NCBI RefSeq assembly: GCF_965638725.1
Contig: NC_134970.1
Location: forward strand, 3,167,001 to 3,231,000
Reading direction: 5' to 3'
From: Aptenodytes patagonicus
Taxonomy: Eukaryota; Chordata; Aves; Sphenisciformes; Spheniscidae
Length of the DNA: 64,000 bases
Shown here one piece after another: positions 34,640 through 47,314 of the stretch (positions within the stretch are counted from its first letter, which is position 1; every line of letters starts with the position of its first letter). A program made the translations under genes and the position numbers. The notes beneath the pieces are model-generated. The model was not told the DNA's origin. It saw only the letters and a list, made by a program, of their open reading frames with translations, and did not search any database.

Positions 34640-35154
34640 CTGGTTAGAAGGGGAGTGGATTGCAAAATAGTCCATTCATACTTACTAATCTTGTGTTTTC
34701 TTAATGCAGAATTTCTTTGCCTTGTCAAAGAGCTCCCCTGTTGCTGAAGCTGGTAGCTCTACTCCAGACTTAACTGCTCAGAGGCTCCGTGGTATCTCCC
34801 CAAACTGGGAAGCAGATCTATGTAGGTAGGGCTCTTAATCGCCTCCTCATTCTGCTGCAGAGATGGGAGATGAAATCATATCTTTGTATCTCAAGTGTGC
34901 TTAAAAGATCAGTATGAAAAAAAGTTACAGTAAACTCCATGTTTTGCATTGGTTTACTGTTAATCTGCCCTGTTGATACCTGCATTAGGTTATCTGGCTT
35001 CTTTTATCTTAAAACTTATTTCTAATCAACTTGACTAGAACCACAGTGAGCCTCTTCTAAGCAGGGTGAAGCAAGTTGCCCAGATTTAACACCACAGTGA
35101 GCGAACTCTGCATACAGTGAGCCCTAGATTTCTGTCCTGCGAAACTCTTCTCAC

Positions 35155-35223
35155 CCCCAGGAAATTCTCCTCCTTCCACAGCCTGTAAAAAGCAGCAGCA
35201 CCATGCATGCAGTGTGCACCCAT
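35155..35223 (-). CDS. Candidate short first exon of the PDZRN-like gene
   Basis: This is 69 nt (23 codons) from an ATG (MGAHCMHG...) to a donor ggtgaga in phase 0, which fits the phase-0 exon at 34639. From memory, a short PDZRN4 isoform starts with a 23-residue MG-leading exon spliced to the same VNGKD boundary. Length, phase and the MG start agree, but the residues otherwise do not. A chance occurrence is possible. Confidence 0.25.
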
Positions 35224-35419
35224 GTTTCAGCCTCCTCGGGAGCCTGCTGCCTGCCTGCCGGCATTCATCTGGTCTAGATCTCTCCTGTCCATGGGTGTCT
35301 TTGTGGCAGGTGCCTGTAGCATACATCCTAGTGTGTGCAAAGAGCAGCCACCCTTTTTAATACATACAAGCAAAAATACAAATAGCTGATGAAAACTGAA
35401 ATAGGCACTTTCCACACAC

Positions 35420-35615
35420 CTGGTTTACGGAGCTCTTTTTGTCTACTGAACACGAAGAAATGGGCAATTGAACTTTGTAAATGAGAGACCCATCACAGGA
35501 GAGAGGAAGCCGCGTGCTGCTGCCTGCTCTCCTGTCAATATTGCTGTGTGGGACGAGGCCTCCTCCGGTCGCGTTTGGGGCAGGCTGTGGGATCCCCTCT
35601 GTGCTGAAGAACTTT
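35420..35615 (-). CDS. Candidate internal exon upstream of the PDZRN-like gene
   Basis: An acceptor (ttcctgctattcag) and a donor (ccag/gtgtgt) bound a 196-nt stretch open in the phase that would join the 34639 exon, ending SVNQ. No domain is recognisable in it, and it does not look like the first half of a PDZ domain. It may be a chance open frame. Confidence 0.15.
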
Positions 35616-38600
35616 CTGAATAGCAGGAACAGACATATGCTTGGTTTGGGAGCTAATGGTTAAAATCAACAAAGAGGAGCTGTCCCATCTGGAAGAGCCT
35701 CTCTGCTCTTTCTAATGTAAATGCAGGGGCTTGCACCCTGTGGGCAGCTGTGTTTTAGAAATGCAGAAAGATTACATGAAAGGTCCAGGACAATCCATTT
35801 TCTCACTGCTTAGCTGAGGAGGTCAGAGTGGGAGCCAAAAGGGTCCTTCATCTTTTTATTGTGTCTTTCTTTTTTTTCTCTGTTTTTCCAAGGGGAGCCA
35901 GATGCCCGGAGCATGAAAGATTAATATATATTTTTTTTAATGTTTATTTTAAGATGGAGGGCTGTGATGGATGGTGCAGGGCCAGCTATCAGAAAAAATG
36001 GGGCTGGGCCTCTTATTGGCATAGTTGCTGTTTGAAATGGCACTTTCCTTGTATGCTTTTTCTGTTTTGCAGCAATCTAAAGTATGTTGGCTGATGTTGA
36101 CATTAGCAGGTCAGCTGGGGGATGGAGGGGAAGGAAGGGAGAGCAGTCTGAGCTGAGGAAAAGAAAGGTCACAAAAAGGGAATAGGGGAGGTCGGAGGTC
36201 TAGGGAGGTCAGTGAAGGCAGCTGAAGCAAGGACCCTTCGAAACAGCATACCCTCCCCATCCCTACATTTCTTTCTGTCTCCTCCTGTAATCTGCCTGGT
36301 TGCTTAGTCACTGTCCCTGTTCTTCCCAACATAACTGGCTGAATTACAGGAAAAAAAAGTGTCTCTTTCTGCTCTGAATTGGTAACAAGGTGCCTAAACT
36401 TCTTTTTCCCACACTTGGCCAGTTTGTCTGCCTCACCTGGAGGAGAGGATGGCAGGGACTGCATGCAAAGCCTAAGTGCTATCAGTTCCCCGCTGGAGGC
36501 TTTTTGTGGTACAAACTTCTGCTGCCTGCGGATGGTCTTAAGTATTAGGAAGCAATTAGTATTGTACATGCTAAAGCCAGACAGATTGTGTGAGGGAGGA
36601 AGTCAATTTGCTAATGGAATTAGCACTTGGAAAGAAGGAGGTAATAACAGAATGGTGAGGCATAGGCAGCTGTTTAAATTGCTGTTAGCTACTGAAGCTT
36701 ATCTAAATTGAATAACTAGATTGCCTTAACTGAACTTGAATGGCAGCAAAGAGGAAAACAAACCCCATATGCTTCTTTTGCACCAAGATGGGGCTGTCTG
36801 ACTCTTCCATCCTTTGCACGTTGATCTGTGTCAATTCTTTTACTTGTTCCTGCAGTTGCTTGCAGCAGTTCAGCGATCTGCCGGGATATATTGAACAGTG
36901 CAGCTCTCGGGCTGTTGTGTTCTTGTTCCGCCCTTTCCCACTCGCTGCTGCTTCTCATCTGCTGCTTCTCCTCTCCCTTTGGCTCATTTATTTAGTATCT
37001 CGTTTACTGCAGGCATTCCCTAAGCCTCACACAGGATAAAGGAAGTAACTGGAAATGCGGTAATTTTCTTTAATGACCTTTGGTTTTGTAAAACATCTTT
37101 CCTAGTCAGGTATTTCAGAGCATTTTACAAAATGGTACTCTGGTCCTGTGGAAGCAGCGGCTAGGCTGGTGAATGCACCAGCAATGCCGTCCCCATCGGT
37201 AGTGCTCAGGCTGCTTTGGAGGCTGATTGCAGGACAGACATTTACATACCTCCCATCGGGGTTTTTAGGAGGTAGAGAGTAAAATACTTTGCTTATGGCT
37301 AAGAAACGCATGTGAATGCGTAACTACTGGCTGCGTAATGCACCTCCCTTCCCAAGGACAGCGTGGGATCTCTTCTGCACTGTGCTGGGAACCACTTTGC
37401 CAACGAACATTTTCCAAGTCTACGGAATGATCCTTTTGAAAACCAGGGAAATTGAGTTCACTCTCCCCTTTCCTTTTGCTGGCTTTCTCCCAGCACAGAT
37501 ACATTGCGTAGCTATTGATGTTTTGCCTGTGTTCTTCCCTGCATTTTTTCTAGGAAACTGCAGCTTTTTGGCAGTCATTTCTGCCACAGAATACTGCGTA
37601 AATATGTTCATTTTTTGCGTACCTCTAGTGATGCTGGCTTAGACCTGTGGCGTTCATGTACAAAGCAGTGTGTTCAGCTAAAGCATGCTGAATACTGTGG
37701 GTTTAATTCGTGCGTCATCTTAGGCTGAGTATAGAAAAGCAAATTCACTATTGCAGCACTAATCCTAAGCAGGAGTGTTTTAGTTAACTCTAAATTAGTG
37801 TATGCTGAGTCAGATGTAGACCATAATGAGGGTTTTTTTGTGCTTAGTTCTGATGATTGTTAATTCGATGCCATGACTTAATTTAATCAGAACTTTTAGA
37901 CCAGAATTATTTAGCAGCATATGAAATAACTCTTCCCTTTGCTTTGACTGTTTTGAAGTTTCTTCATCTTTAGCAAAATTTTTGTCTTTGGCTTCAGTGA
38001 GGGTCTATAAATCAATGTTATTGAAGAGCAACTGAGAGTCAGTAAAGGACAAATTCTTTTTAGGCAGTAAAATACGGTTTTATGAGTTTTCAAATATTGC
38101 ATGCTGAGTTCTTTTGAAATTCTGGCTTTTATGGTAGGTAGTAACTCCTCAAAATGATTAAGACAGAAGCAAATAATAGGAGGATATGATTAAACAAAAC
38201 CAACTGTAGCATAGATTTGCACAAAGCTTTTAAGATGTTGTCCCTCCGTTGTCCCTGAGAGTGTAAGCACTGCTTTGTTTTGCCCCCTGTTGTCCACAGC
38301 AGTAAAAAGATCAACTGCTTATTTTTTGAGTAGGAATTTCATGAAAATGCTGGGTATGAAGCATCTTCAGAGTGGTAAGAACCTGTTGGCTTTGAAGATT
38401 TACTCTCAGAGGTAATTTACTTGTACCTTGATTTGGTCCCAAGAGGAGAGAAGAAAGATAATTTGCAAGCAGTTCCTCTTTCTTGGAGCTTTCCTTACCG
38501 GTTTCCCAGGAACGAAGCAGGCTCTGCTGATGTTAGAAGCCTAGTCTGACTTCTCTCTGCCTGGCTGCCCCAGGCTTCTGAGTTCATTCCAACCAGCGTC

Positions 38601-41558
38601 CGCCTGTCCCTTGCTTTTCTGTGTCCCTTACATTTAAAAAAGCTGCTGTTGTTTACCTTTCCGGGGCAGAGGGGTCTTTCATTAACCCCTGCCACCAGTC
38701 CCAGGCTGGTTTGCCTAAACATGGGTGCTCTTTGTGGAAACTGCCTGTTTCTTCCTGATGCTTTGTCATTTCCAAGGAAGGTCTACTTTTATTTTGTCCC
38801 TTTTACATCTGTTTTGTGAGAGGAGGGCTGGATCGGGGTAAATCCTTTGCTTGCCCATTCGGTATTTGCAAGTGAAGTGACGGTTGTATAGAAAACGATT
38901 AACAAAGCCTCTGTGTGAGTGTCCAGGCCGGGGACTCGGCGAGCAGCGTGCGGTGCTGTGTGGGCAGCAAACATGAGACTGAACAATGTAAGACCTAAAA
39001 ACAAGAAATCCTTTAAAATGCCCGTGGGGAAGTAATGAGGAGGATGTTTTCTGAGGCGGGTCACAAACCGTTAGCTCTGGGGTAGATTCCTTTTAATTCT
39101 TGGAGTGTTTTGATACCAATTTTAAGGGATTTGCTTAAACTGTCTTTTTCTGTGACTTTAAACAAAGGAGCAGTAAACCAATTCAGCTGCCCTTCCCTTC
39201 CAGGAAAAACCCCAAGCAACTCATGTGAATTTGAACCTCGTGCAGAAATGCTTTAGGTTTCACAGAAAGCTATCTACTTCCCCTTGATATTTATCTGTAG
39301 AAAAATACCTCTCTTGGGACCAGGCCTGCCAAAATATTGCAGCAAGGGCTGTACTCATAGTGGCTGCAGCCTTAACGCCCGAAACCTCTTGTAGGAGCCT
39401 TTGCTGGAAACACACTGACCCTCCTAGATAAACCATTTTTAGTTCTTAAATGCAGCTGAGCTCTCGTGGGGTTATAGTGATCAGCTGGTGCTGGCTCTCT
39501 GGGACTGATGGGCACAAGTGGTGCCTCACAGCATCCTTCATCCAGTGCCCGTGCAGCACGGCTTGCCGGTGTGCTCTCTCCGCAGGGCTGTGCTTGCGTT
39601 TCCAGTAGGACCCGCCTGTTTGTCAGCGACGGTACATTTGTCTCCTTAATTTATATCATGTGCAGCGGCATTTAATGATGGCTCTTGAGAAGGCAGGAGT
39701 GCTCTTGTGGGGGCTGAACTGGGGAGGGATTCATCTCAGTCTCGGCCGCTCCCTGCTGGTTTCTTTAATGATGCTGCCCTCACCTTTACAAAGCTCCATT
39801 GCAGCATAAATCCCTGAGCTAATTACGGCTCCGGTGATGAGCGGCCTTGCCTGCAGCCCTGCAGAGCGTGGGGCGGAGGGGCAGGAGCCTGCCTGGGGTC
39901 TGAGCACAGCTGAGCCCGGCCTTTTGGGGCCCTTTGCGATCGGCACCCGGAGGCCAGGAGCTGGGCAGTGTTATATGGCAACCAAATACACTTGTCCCCT
40001 CAACCTGTGGGTGGCTGTAGCTTCTGGGAAAAGGGAGGGAGCAGCTGCCCTGTGTCTGACTGTGGTGCAGGCTGGCTCCCTGCTCTGCCTGCTCACCGCT
40101 GCCCTGTCCCTGCTTCCCTCTGTCCTTCCCTCTGTCCTTAGGGGCTCAGAGGGGGGTCTTGGGAGCACATCTTGCTGCAGCCAGTGTCTGAGTCCCCCTG
40201 TGCACCCCGTGGTCAAGCACGGTGTTTCTTTTAGGGGCTACATGAAAGTGAATGCATCCAGGATGGGCTGAGGGAAAGAGTTTGGGTGAGACTCCCCACG
40301 CCCTGGTACTGCTGAGCCCGATTTCTCATCTGTCCGCTCTCCAGCATGACTGCGTCTGGCTTCAGCTTAACTCCAGTGGAGACCCTCAGGCCTGTACAGT
40401 TGCTCTAGCTGATCTCTTGACATCCTTCCCAAAGGTAGAAGGAAGCCAGTAGATTTTTTTTTTTTTAAGGCCAGAAGGAATGACTGATGAATTAATCTGA
40501 CATAACATAGATGAGGTGATTTCATGCAGCGCTTCCTGCAACGAAGGAAATTATTTTCTGTAATGTAAGTGAACATTTGCAAGCCTGCTAGCTTGTGGCT
40601 GATCTAGTGGATATCTTTCCTGGAAGACTTCCAGTCTTGCTTTAAAGGCTGTGATTGATGACGAAGCTTTTTGGCAAGCTATTCCAACAATCAGTTACCC
40701 TTTCTGCTAATAAGGTGCATGAAATTTTTTACTTTGAGTTTTCTAGCAATACTTCCTAGCCATTGGAATACCAGCCAGAGGGAGCACATTATATTAACAT
40801 CTCTAACCAGACCCTCAACACTTGCAATTCCTTGCTCCATGGACAGTCTCTTCTCTTTTGATTAGTTATGACTGTCATGGGATAGAATTTGAGTTTACTA
40901 TATCTTAATTGACTTAACTTTTGCTGAGGGGTCCAGCTCCGTGCGGATGGGGTCTCACTGGGTTCCTTGTTTGTACTGGTACGCGCTAATTGGCAGTCAG
41001 GAAATGTATAGCCCTGGGCCAGGGGGACTCCTGAGCAAGCAAGGTACTAATTGCATTTAAAGCTGGACAGAAGTACTCCAGACTCCAGTAGTTGTCTAAA
41101 GTCTCTGAAGATCTTTATTTATGAACTGCGTGCTACTGTAGCCAATAAATAACCATAATTACAGTAAGTACAGTATGCTTACAATGTTTCCCATTTTTCT
41201 TAAAAAAATAGCATACAACAAAGTCACTGAGAAGAAAACTGTCCTGTTTGTGTGTAGTGAAGCTGGATTAAAATATTCACAGCACAGGGTTTCTGTGGGT
41301 GGGGGATGGCTTTGTAGGTTTAGAGCAGATGGAATTTAGACCCCCCAGGCGTTAGCTGAATGTGATGCCTGCATTATCCAACTGATTCCTTGGGCAAAGA
41401 TACGAGTGTCTCCCATTCAGTGCACAACACTTAATCTGTCATGCTGCAAACGTGAGCCGCTCCTGATTCAAACTCATATAGCTGAGTGCTGAATTTAGCC
41501 CAGACAGCCTAAAACCAGAAGCACAATCTTGAGTCTGCAAGTTCAATAGTATCAGGTA
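35616..41558. other. Intergenic region upstream of the PDZRN-like gene
   Basis: About 6 kb in which I looked on the minus strand for RING, TRAF zinc-finger and PDZ N-terminal exons (cysteine spacing or a GFNIIGG-type motif) and found none. The longest open frames (minus 36111-36569, plus 39834-40271) have no family resemblance. The part at 39720-40240 is GC-richer and could be regulatory. No known repeat family was recognised before the CR1 copy. Confidence 0.5.
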
Positions 41559-42382
41559 GAATCATAGAATCGTTTAGGTTGGAAAAGACCTATAAGATCA
41601 TCGGGTCTAACTGTTAACCTAACACTGCCAAGTCCACCGCTAAACCATGTCCCTAAGTGCCACATCTACACATCTTTTAAATACCTCCAGGGATGGTGAC
41701 TCCACCACTTCCCCGGGCAGCCTGTTCCAATGCTTGACAACACTTTTGGTGAAGAAATTTTTCCTAACATCCCATCTAAACCTCCCTTGGTGCAACTTGA
41801 GGCCGTTTCCTTGGCTTGTTACTTGGGAGAAGAGACCAACACCCCCCTCGCTACAACCTCCTTTCAGGTGGTTGTAGAGAGCGATGAGGTCTCCCCTCAG
41901 CCTCCTTTTCTCCAGGCTAAACAACCCCAGTTCCCTCAGCCGCTCCTCATCAGACTTGTTCTCCAGACCCCTCACCAGCTTCGTTGCCCTTCTCTGGACA
42001 CGCTCCAGCACCTCGACGTCCTTCTTGTAGTGAGGGGCCCAAAACTGAACACAGTATTCGAGGTGCGGCCTCACCAGGGCCGAGTACAGGGGCACGATCA
42101 CTTCCCTACTCCTGCTGGCCACACTCTTGCTGATACAGGCCAGGATGCCATTGGCCTTCTTGGCCGCCTGGGCTCACTGCCGGCTCATGTTCAGCCGGCT
42201 GTCGACCAGCACCCCCAGGTCCTTTTCCGCCAGGCAGCTTTCCAGCCACTCTTCCCCAAGCCTGTAGCGCTGCATGGGGTTGTTGTGACCCAAGTGCAGG
42301 ACCCGGCACTTGGCCTTGTTGAATCTCGTACAGTTGGCCTGGGCCCATCGATCCAGCCTGTCCAGGTCCCTCTGCAGAGCAA
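41559..42382 (-). mobile_element. 5'-truncated CR1 LINE retrotransposon
   Basis: On the minus strand this encodes the C-terminal end of CR1 ORF2 (reverse transcriptase protein) with hallmark segments such as [34 protein letters not shown] and [11 protein letters not shown]. Its 3' end at about 41560 carries the CR1-type ATTCTATGATTCTA terminal octamers. Only about 0.8 kb of a roughly 4.5-kb element is present, the usual 5' truncation. An in-frame TGA near 42175 interrupts the reading frame, so the copy is dead. It lies between CNTN2 and the PDZRN-like gene and supports an avian or reptilian source. Confidence 0.93.
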
Positions 42383-45300
42383 GATTATTTTATGTTAAAT
42401 ATGAATAAATCAGAACTGTAAAGCTCCTCTCATTTGGGAGTCTCAAAACATTTCACCCTGTTGCATACTCCTTACAGCACCCTTGTCAGGTTGGTTTCTA
42501 CTACTGACAAGTAAGATGGACCCTGTGAAATTAGATGACTTTCCTCAGCGAGCCATTATAGTGCTGAGAACAAAACCCGTGGCACTTAACTCATCCCTGT
42601 AAGTTAATCTCTAAAGCAAATGCTCAGAGCAATTAAATGTAGGGGATTCTTAATGAGACAGGAAACTGATTTGCAACTTAATGCAATAGTGTAAAGCCAG
42701 TAAACTCTGTTAAGATATTGAAATCTAAGTTTTCTCCCCCAGCTCTGAACACCTTTCCTTTTAACCCCTGTGCTGCATTTTAGGAAGCTCTAACTGGCTT
42801 TACAGTAGGCTGCTTCCACATCTTTTTCTCCTGTTGGTGGCTCTGGCTAGGCTTTATACGCAGGTTTTTTTATAGCCTGGATAGAGTTTAACTAGGTACA
42901 GATGCTGCATTTGCACGTGCAAGTCCTTTTCTTAACCCCCTGATAAATAAAATGGCAGAACGGCCTGCCTAAGACAAGGCAGTCTTTGTCTTAACGTGGC
43001 TTGTGTCTCTGTACAAAAACTGAGCTGTCTTGTCTGGAGTGGGGTTTAGCCTGTAACCGTCTGGGCCTGAACTTGGCCTTTCTCATCTACCAGTGTTGCA
43101 CGTGGAAAATCTTTTCTGTCCCCCTCCCTCCCCAGCGTGCCCTGTCCTTCACCCGAGGTGTTTCCCTGTGCTTACCTGTAGTGTTTCATAGCGTGCCACT
43201 ATCTTTTCTGCTCTGCAGCTTTGGAGTATCAACAAATTCCCCCAAAATTTCAAAACAAATCTGTGGGGGGAGACACTGCCTGTTTACCATGTGCGTTTTT
43301 CAGAGTTTCTTTATGCTAATGCTCAGGAAATGTTGTCAGCTGAGCTGTGGCTGGCCGAGTTAGGTAAGGACTAGGTAGCAAAGACAGCACAGGTACAAGG
43401 ACAGGTTTGCCACCAAGGACTTGGGCAGTGGCTGATCAGCCTTGCTGAAGCCTGTGCTGCTGCTCTTTGTGCCCGAGCTGGGTAGTTTGAGTCAGCTCTG
43501 AATACCCTACGTGAGCTGCAGTCACGCCTTTGACAGCAGTGTGAATACACAGATACTTTCAAACTGCAAAGAACTTGCAAATACGCAATGACCTGCTTGT
43601 GCCTCGCTTTTCAGGAAGGGAAACTGAGGCAGCGAGTGGTGAAATAATTGCTTGGAGCCATAGATGGAGTCTGTGTCAGAGCTGGGATTAGAGCAAGTGG
43701 TTATAAGGCCATTGTGGTTATCACTAGGTCATACCTCTTTCCTTCTATGTTTAATCCTTAAAATGTTGTAAAAGCTCAGCAGTGTTTTGATTTAAAATGC
43801 ATACTGATGAAACTATATGTAGTGATGATTTACCTTTTCAAAAAAGAGGCATAGCTTGAATTCAAATTGAAGACATTTAACTTTCAAGGGGATCTACTTG
43901 TCACATGAAAGCTTTAGAAAATACTATCCCATCAGTTTTACAAATTAGAATATATTCAGCCCATTTGCAATGCAGAGCAGTGCGAACTGGAACATTTGAA
44001 ATCCAACTCACGTAGTTTTTCACTTCTTATATAAAATGTACCTGTGATCTAGTTTAACAAAGAAATGTATGGAAAATGTATTAACCTTCCCAGGGAAATG
44101 TTGCAGGTGGCTGCTATTTAAAACCCAGTGTCATTGCAGCATTAGATACTGTTTTAACCATGCAATAAAGCGTCTTGCTTTCCAACACTGTAAAGTTCAA
44201 TAAAACAGAGAGAGCCACTAGTGTTGCCAGACACATTTGGAAGCATCTGTTGAGACCAAGTTTCTGGAATAGGCATTGCACAGCCTGCGTGGTCAGACCT
44301 AGGCTGCTGCTGAACCTCAGCCCTTGAATTTCACAGGAGTACCTTGCTTCGCTTTGCTCACTTGTGAGAGTTCATCCAACGTGAGGTCCATCAAAGCACA
44401 TCCTTCTGCCCTGGAGGTGTCTAGCGTGCACCTCTTGAAGGGAATTAGCTGTGTCCGTGGGCATGCAGGCATAGCAGCCCCTTGGGAGAGCCGGCGTTTC
44501 GGCTGCCCTGGATGGGACTGGTGATGCACGATGGGGCGAACGCAGCTGGCCTCACACAGAGTCTGTGCCTGAAACCGGTATGAACCTCATGACTGCAGCT
44601 AGGCTGTGCACCGAAGCAGCTCTCTCCTGCTCGGCAGTTCCTCCTGAGGAGTGCAGCAGACTTCTTCGGTGTGAGAGATTTCTATTCTGGTGCCCCCCTG
44701 CAGAGCGCTGGCTACTCCGCAGGATTGGACCTGGGGTGCCTCCGGCGTCTGCATCTCCGTTCGGTGAAGGCTCTGGGCACGTCATTTAACCTTGCTGCTT
44801 TTGTTTGGTCCTCTCCCGAATGGGGCCCATGCTTCTGCAGGGCTGCAGTGGGCATCGTCCAGCAGCGCTCTGAAGCTCCACAGGTCCAGTTAGTTTATGC
44901 CTCCTAAATATTGTCACTATGGCTACCGCTAGTTCTGCATGTCGATCAGGTAACTGTTGCCCAAGCCCTAATTTGCTTTGCTTTTGAGCTAACACTGAAT
45001 TCCTAATTTTCCTTTCATCCCATCTTTTGTGGGAGAAAGGTTGAAGGCCCAGCAAGATGGAGGTGATAACAAAAATGCTGAATTAACAACATAAAGTATT
45101 TGCCAAACAAAGCTTCCAAATATCAATAAAAATATCTTAAAATCTTCAAGAACATAAATAATACAAAAATATAGTTTATATTTAGCTGTTGTCCTTCAGA
45201 AAGAAGTGTTTCAACCTGCTAGAGGGACCGAGGGGGTAATTCATGGAGATCTGCAGAGGGCCACGGAGGAAGCTCAGGACAGGCTCCGGGGGGGATGGTT

Positions 45301-46985
45301 CCCTGCCTTTGCTGCCTGCCTCAGTCTGCCACGTACCTGTGGGAGCTGTTGTCTTCTTTTTTCCACTTTATCCCAGGTGTTATTTGTAATGGAAACAGTG
45401 AGATACCCTTTCTTTTTGCTGCAGCTGTGCTCTAAATGTTTAGACTCTTTCATTACGTTTATTTTTCTTTGCCTGTTTCTGAAAACATCTCTCTTGTTTG
45501 CTGAACACATAGGAGCCCTTCTTCCTCAGCCCGGAGCCTTGCTGTTTGCATCGCACGGTGCGAACCTACTGGTGCATTTACCTTCTTGCTTCCAGGGTAG
45601 GCCAGATGCTAAAAAAATTGTGAGGGGATACTATGGATATATACAATAAGTACAACTCCGGGAGGCCAGGGATTTATGCATGTAATCTCTCAAATGCTCA
45701 CTAAGGCCTAGGACACGGTAGTTTTAAAATGATTAGCGAGGGCAAGGAATATGCATCTAGTGTAGAAACTGCGCGTCAGTGCCTTGCCGTTGCACAGTCC
45801 TGCAAGTGTAGCCCTTTGTCAGGTAATTCTGGAACTGAGATTGCTCAGGCCAGCAGTATTGTCTGCTGGGGAGGAGGAAGGTACGGGCAGGTAAAGGTCC
45901 CGAAAAGCACGCTTGGGATCTAACCAGCAAGCAATGTAAATCAGCTTCTTGTTAACTTTGGTCAATTGCTTTACCGGGAGACAGAGATTTTAATATGCAA
46001 CATCTATTCCCAACTGTTTTAGTTAATGGTGCACCTCAACATCCCTGTAATTCTTTGGGGTATCAGCCTTCCCATTTACATTAGCTGTATGAGCCTTGGA
46101 CCTGAAAACCAGACTGACTTATTGGTTGGATCTCAGTGTCCAGAGATCGTTGGACTTGCAGTCCCAAGTTGAGACTGGTATTTTGGCTGGATGGAGCCGT
46201 TTTTGTAGGGTGATGAATCTGACTGAGTCCAGATTTTCCTTGTTGCCCCAGTGATGGCTTCCTTGAGTCTCCAGTTCTTGGTTGAATTACGTAATATCCC
46301 TTTTTCTTCCTCCTTTAAGACCCTCTCTCTACTGAAACTGGATATGTTGACATCTCCGTTATTAGGCAGAACTGCCTCTCCGAATTAGCGGATGCTAGAA
46401 AAGTATCTCCTTTTTGCTTACCCCTTCTCCTCCCCAAACAAAAAGGAAAGAAGCAAACAGTATAACAAAAACACCCCAAAAGCATGTGGGATATGGATAA
46501 CATTGAACGTTGCACCTCACAGCATAACAGTTGATACAAACAATAGGCTGGGGTTGCAAGTTAACACCAGTGTCATAAAAAAGCTTTTCACAATCTAAAC
46601 TCTGTGTTCACCCATCTTCAGGGTGGGGCAGAGATCAGTCTCTCTTGTGGCTTTATCTCCTTGGGCTGGTTGCTGCAGAGTTTGGCTCATATTATGGGGG
46701 GGGCGGGGGGGAATCCTGTCCCATAATTTGTTAACGATGGCTGTGACTGGGATTGGTATGGAACATGCTGATCACTGTGAAATCCTCAGTCCCCATCCTC
46801 CCCTTACCCCCCCAAAATTCACTGTACATATTTAAAAAAAAAAAAAAAGTCAAGTTTAGCAGTCTGGTTATTTTAGTACATGGCTTCATAAGGCAGAAAA
46901 CCTACTGGATACAGTGTGTGGGGCAGTTGGCTGTCAGAATTCATGTAGAATTCTTCTTCGTTTTACTCAGTTCTTTTAAAAAATT
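42383..46985. other. Intergenic region downstream of CNTN2
   Basis: About 4.6 kb without a supported gene. The composition is mixed, with an AT-rich stretch at about 43740-44220, a GC-richer part at about 44300-44900, and A/C homopolymers near 46700-46850. The open frames are short and unrelated to known families. If the PDZRN-like gene has distal 5' exons they could lie here, but I did not find any. Confidence 0.5.
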
Positions 46986-46991
46986 TTTAAT
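46986..46991 (-). promoter_or_regulatory. CNTN2: Candidate CNTN2 polyadenylation signal ATTAAA
   Basis: On the minus strand this reads ATTAAA about 215 bases after the CNTN2 stop, in an AT-rich context. A canonical AATAAA much further on (minus, near 45459) would be an alternative and give a long 3' UTR. Confidence 0.3.
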
Positions 46992-47204
46992 TGGTTAAAG
47001 ACCCATGTCTTGTATGAAAGCTTATATTCTTCCAAAACAACAAAAAAAAAGCTGTTCCTTCCTCCCTTAAAACAATGTTGTCAAATCCTTTCTTTGTAAC
47101 GCTGCTGTGGTACAAACTTGAAGTTGCAGCAGCCAAGCATTAAGTAGTTCCCCACTGGCTTGGGAGGAAGCGTGTCCGAGAGTCCTCTGCTGCGCTGGCC
47201 GTCG

Positions 47205-47314
47205 TCAGAGCTCCAGGTAGCTGATCAGGGCCACCATTACTAGAGAGTTAGTTGTGATAATGACAGCATGTGGCACTGGCCTCATCACAGAGTCTTCCAC
47301 CATCATACTTGTCC
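47205..47314 (-). other. CNTN2: CNTN2 GPI-anchor signal exon
   Basis: The last coding exon reads [16 protein letters not shown] and then a hydrophobic tail ending [12 protein letters not shown] and a stop. The upstream NSGTSMM region offers small residues for anchor attachment, and there is no cytosolic tail. This fits the known lipid-anchored state of contactins. Confidence 0.9.

Noticed and set aside
34720-34841. Open stretch after a good acceptor (minus strand) reading QNEEAIKSPTYIDLL
   Set aside because: The best downstream donor leaves the wrong phase for the 34639 exon and no homology is recognised.
36111-36569. Minus-strand 152-codon open frame upstream of the PDZRN-like gene
   Set aside because: It begins with an ATG, but the composition is simple (Leu/Ser/Pro-rich) and matches no PDZRN domain. 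A donor-like site inside it is not enough support.
36750-36870. Short coiled-coil-looking minus-strand frame (QLQEQVKELTQINVQRMEES)
   Set aside because: It was considered as a PDZRN linker exon. The acceptor and donor are weak and I could not match it to the family.
39834-40271. Plus-strand 145-codon open frame in the intergenic region
   Set aside because: It has no domain, no flanking splice logic and no resemblance to a known protein. Local GC-richness explains it.
41640-42122. 160-codon minus-strand open frame as a host gene
   Set aside because: It is the C-terminal part of CR1 ORF2, not a host gene.
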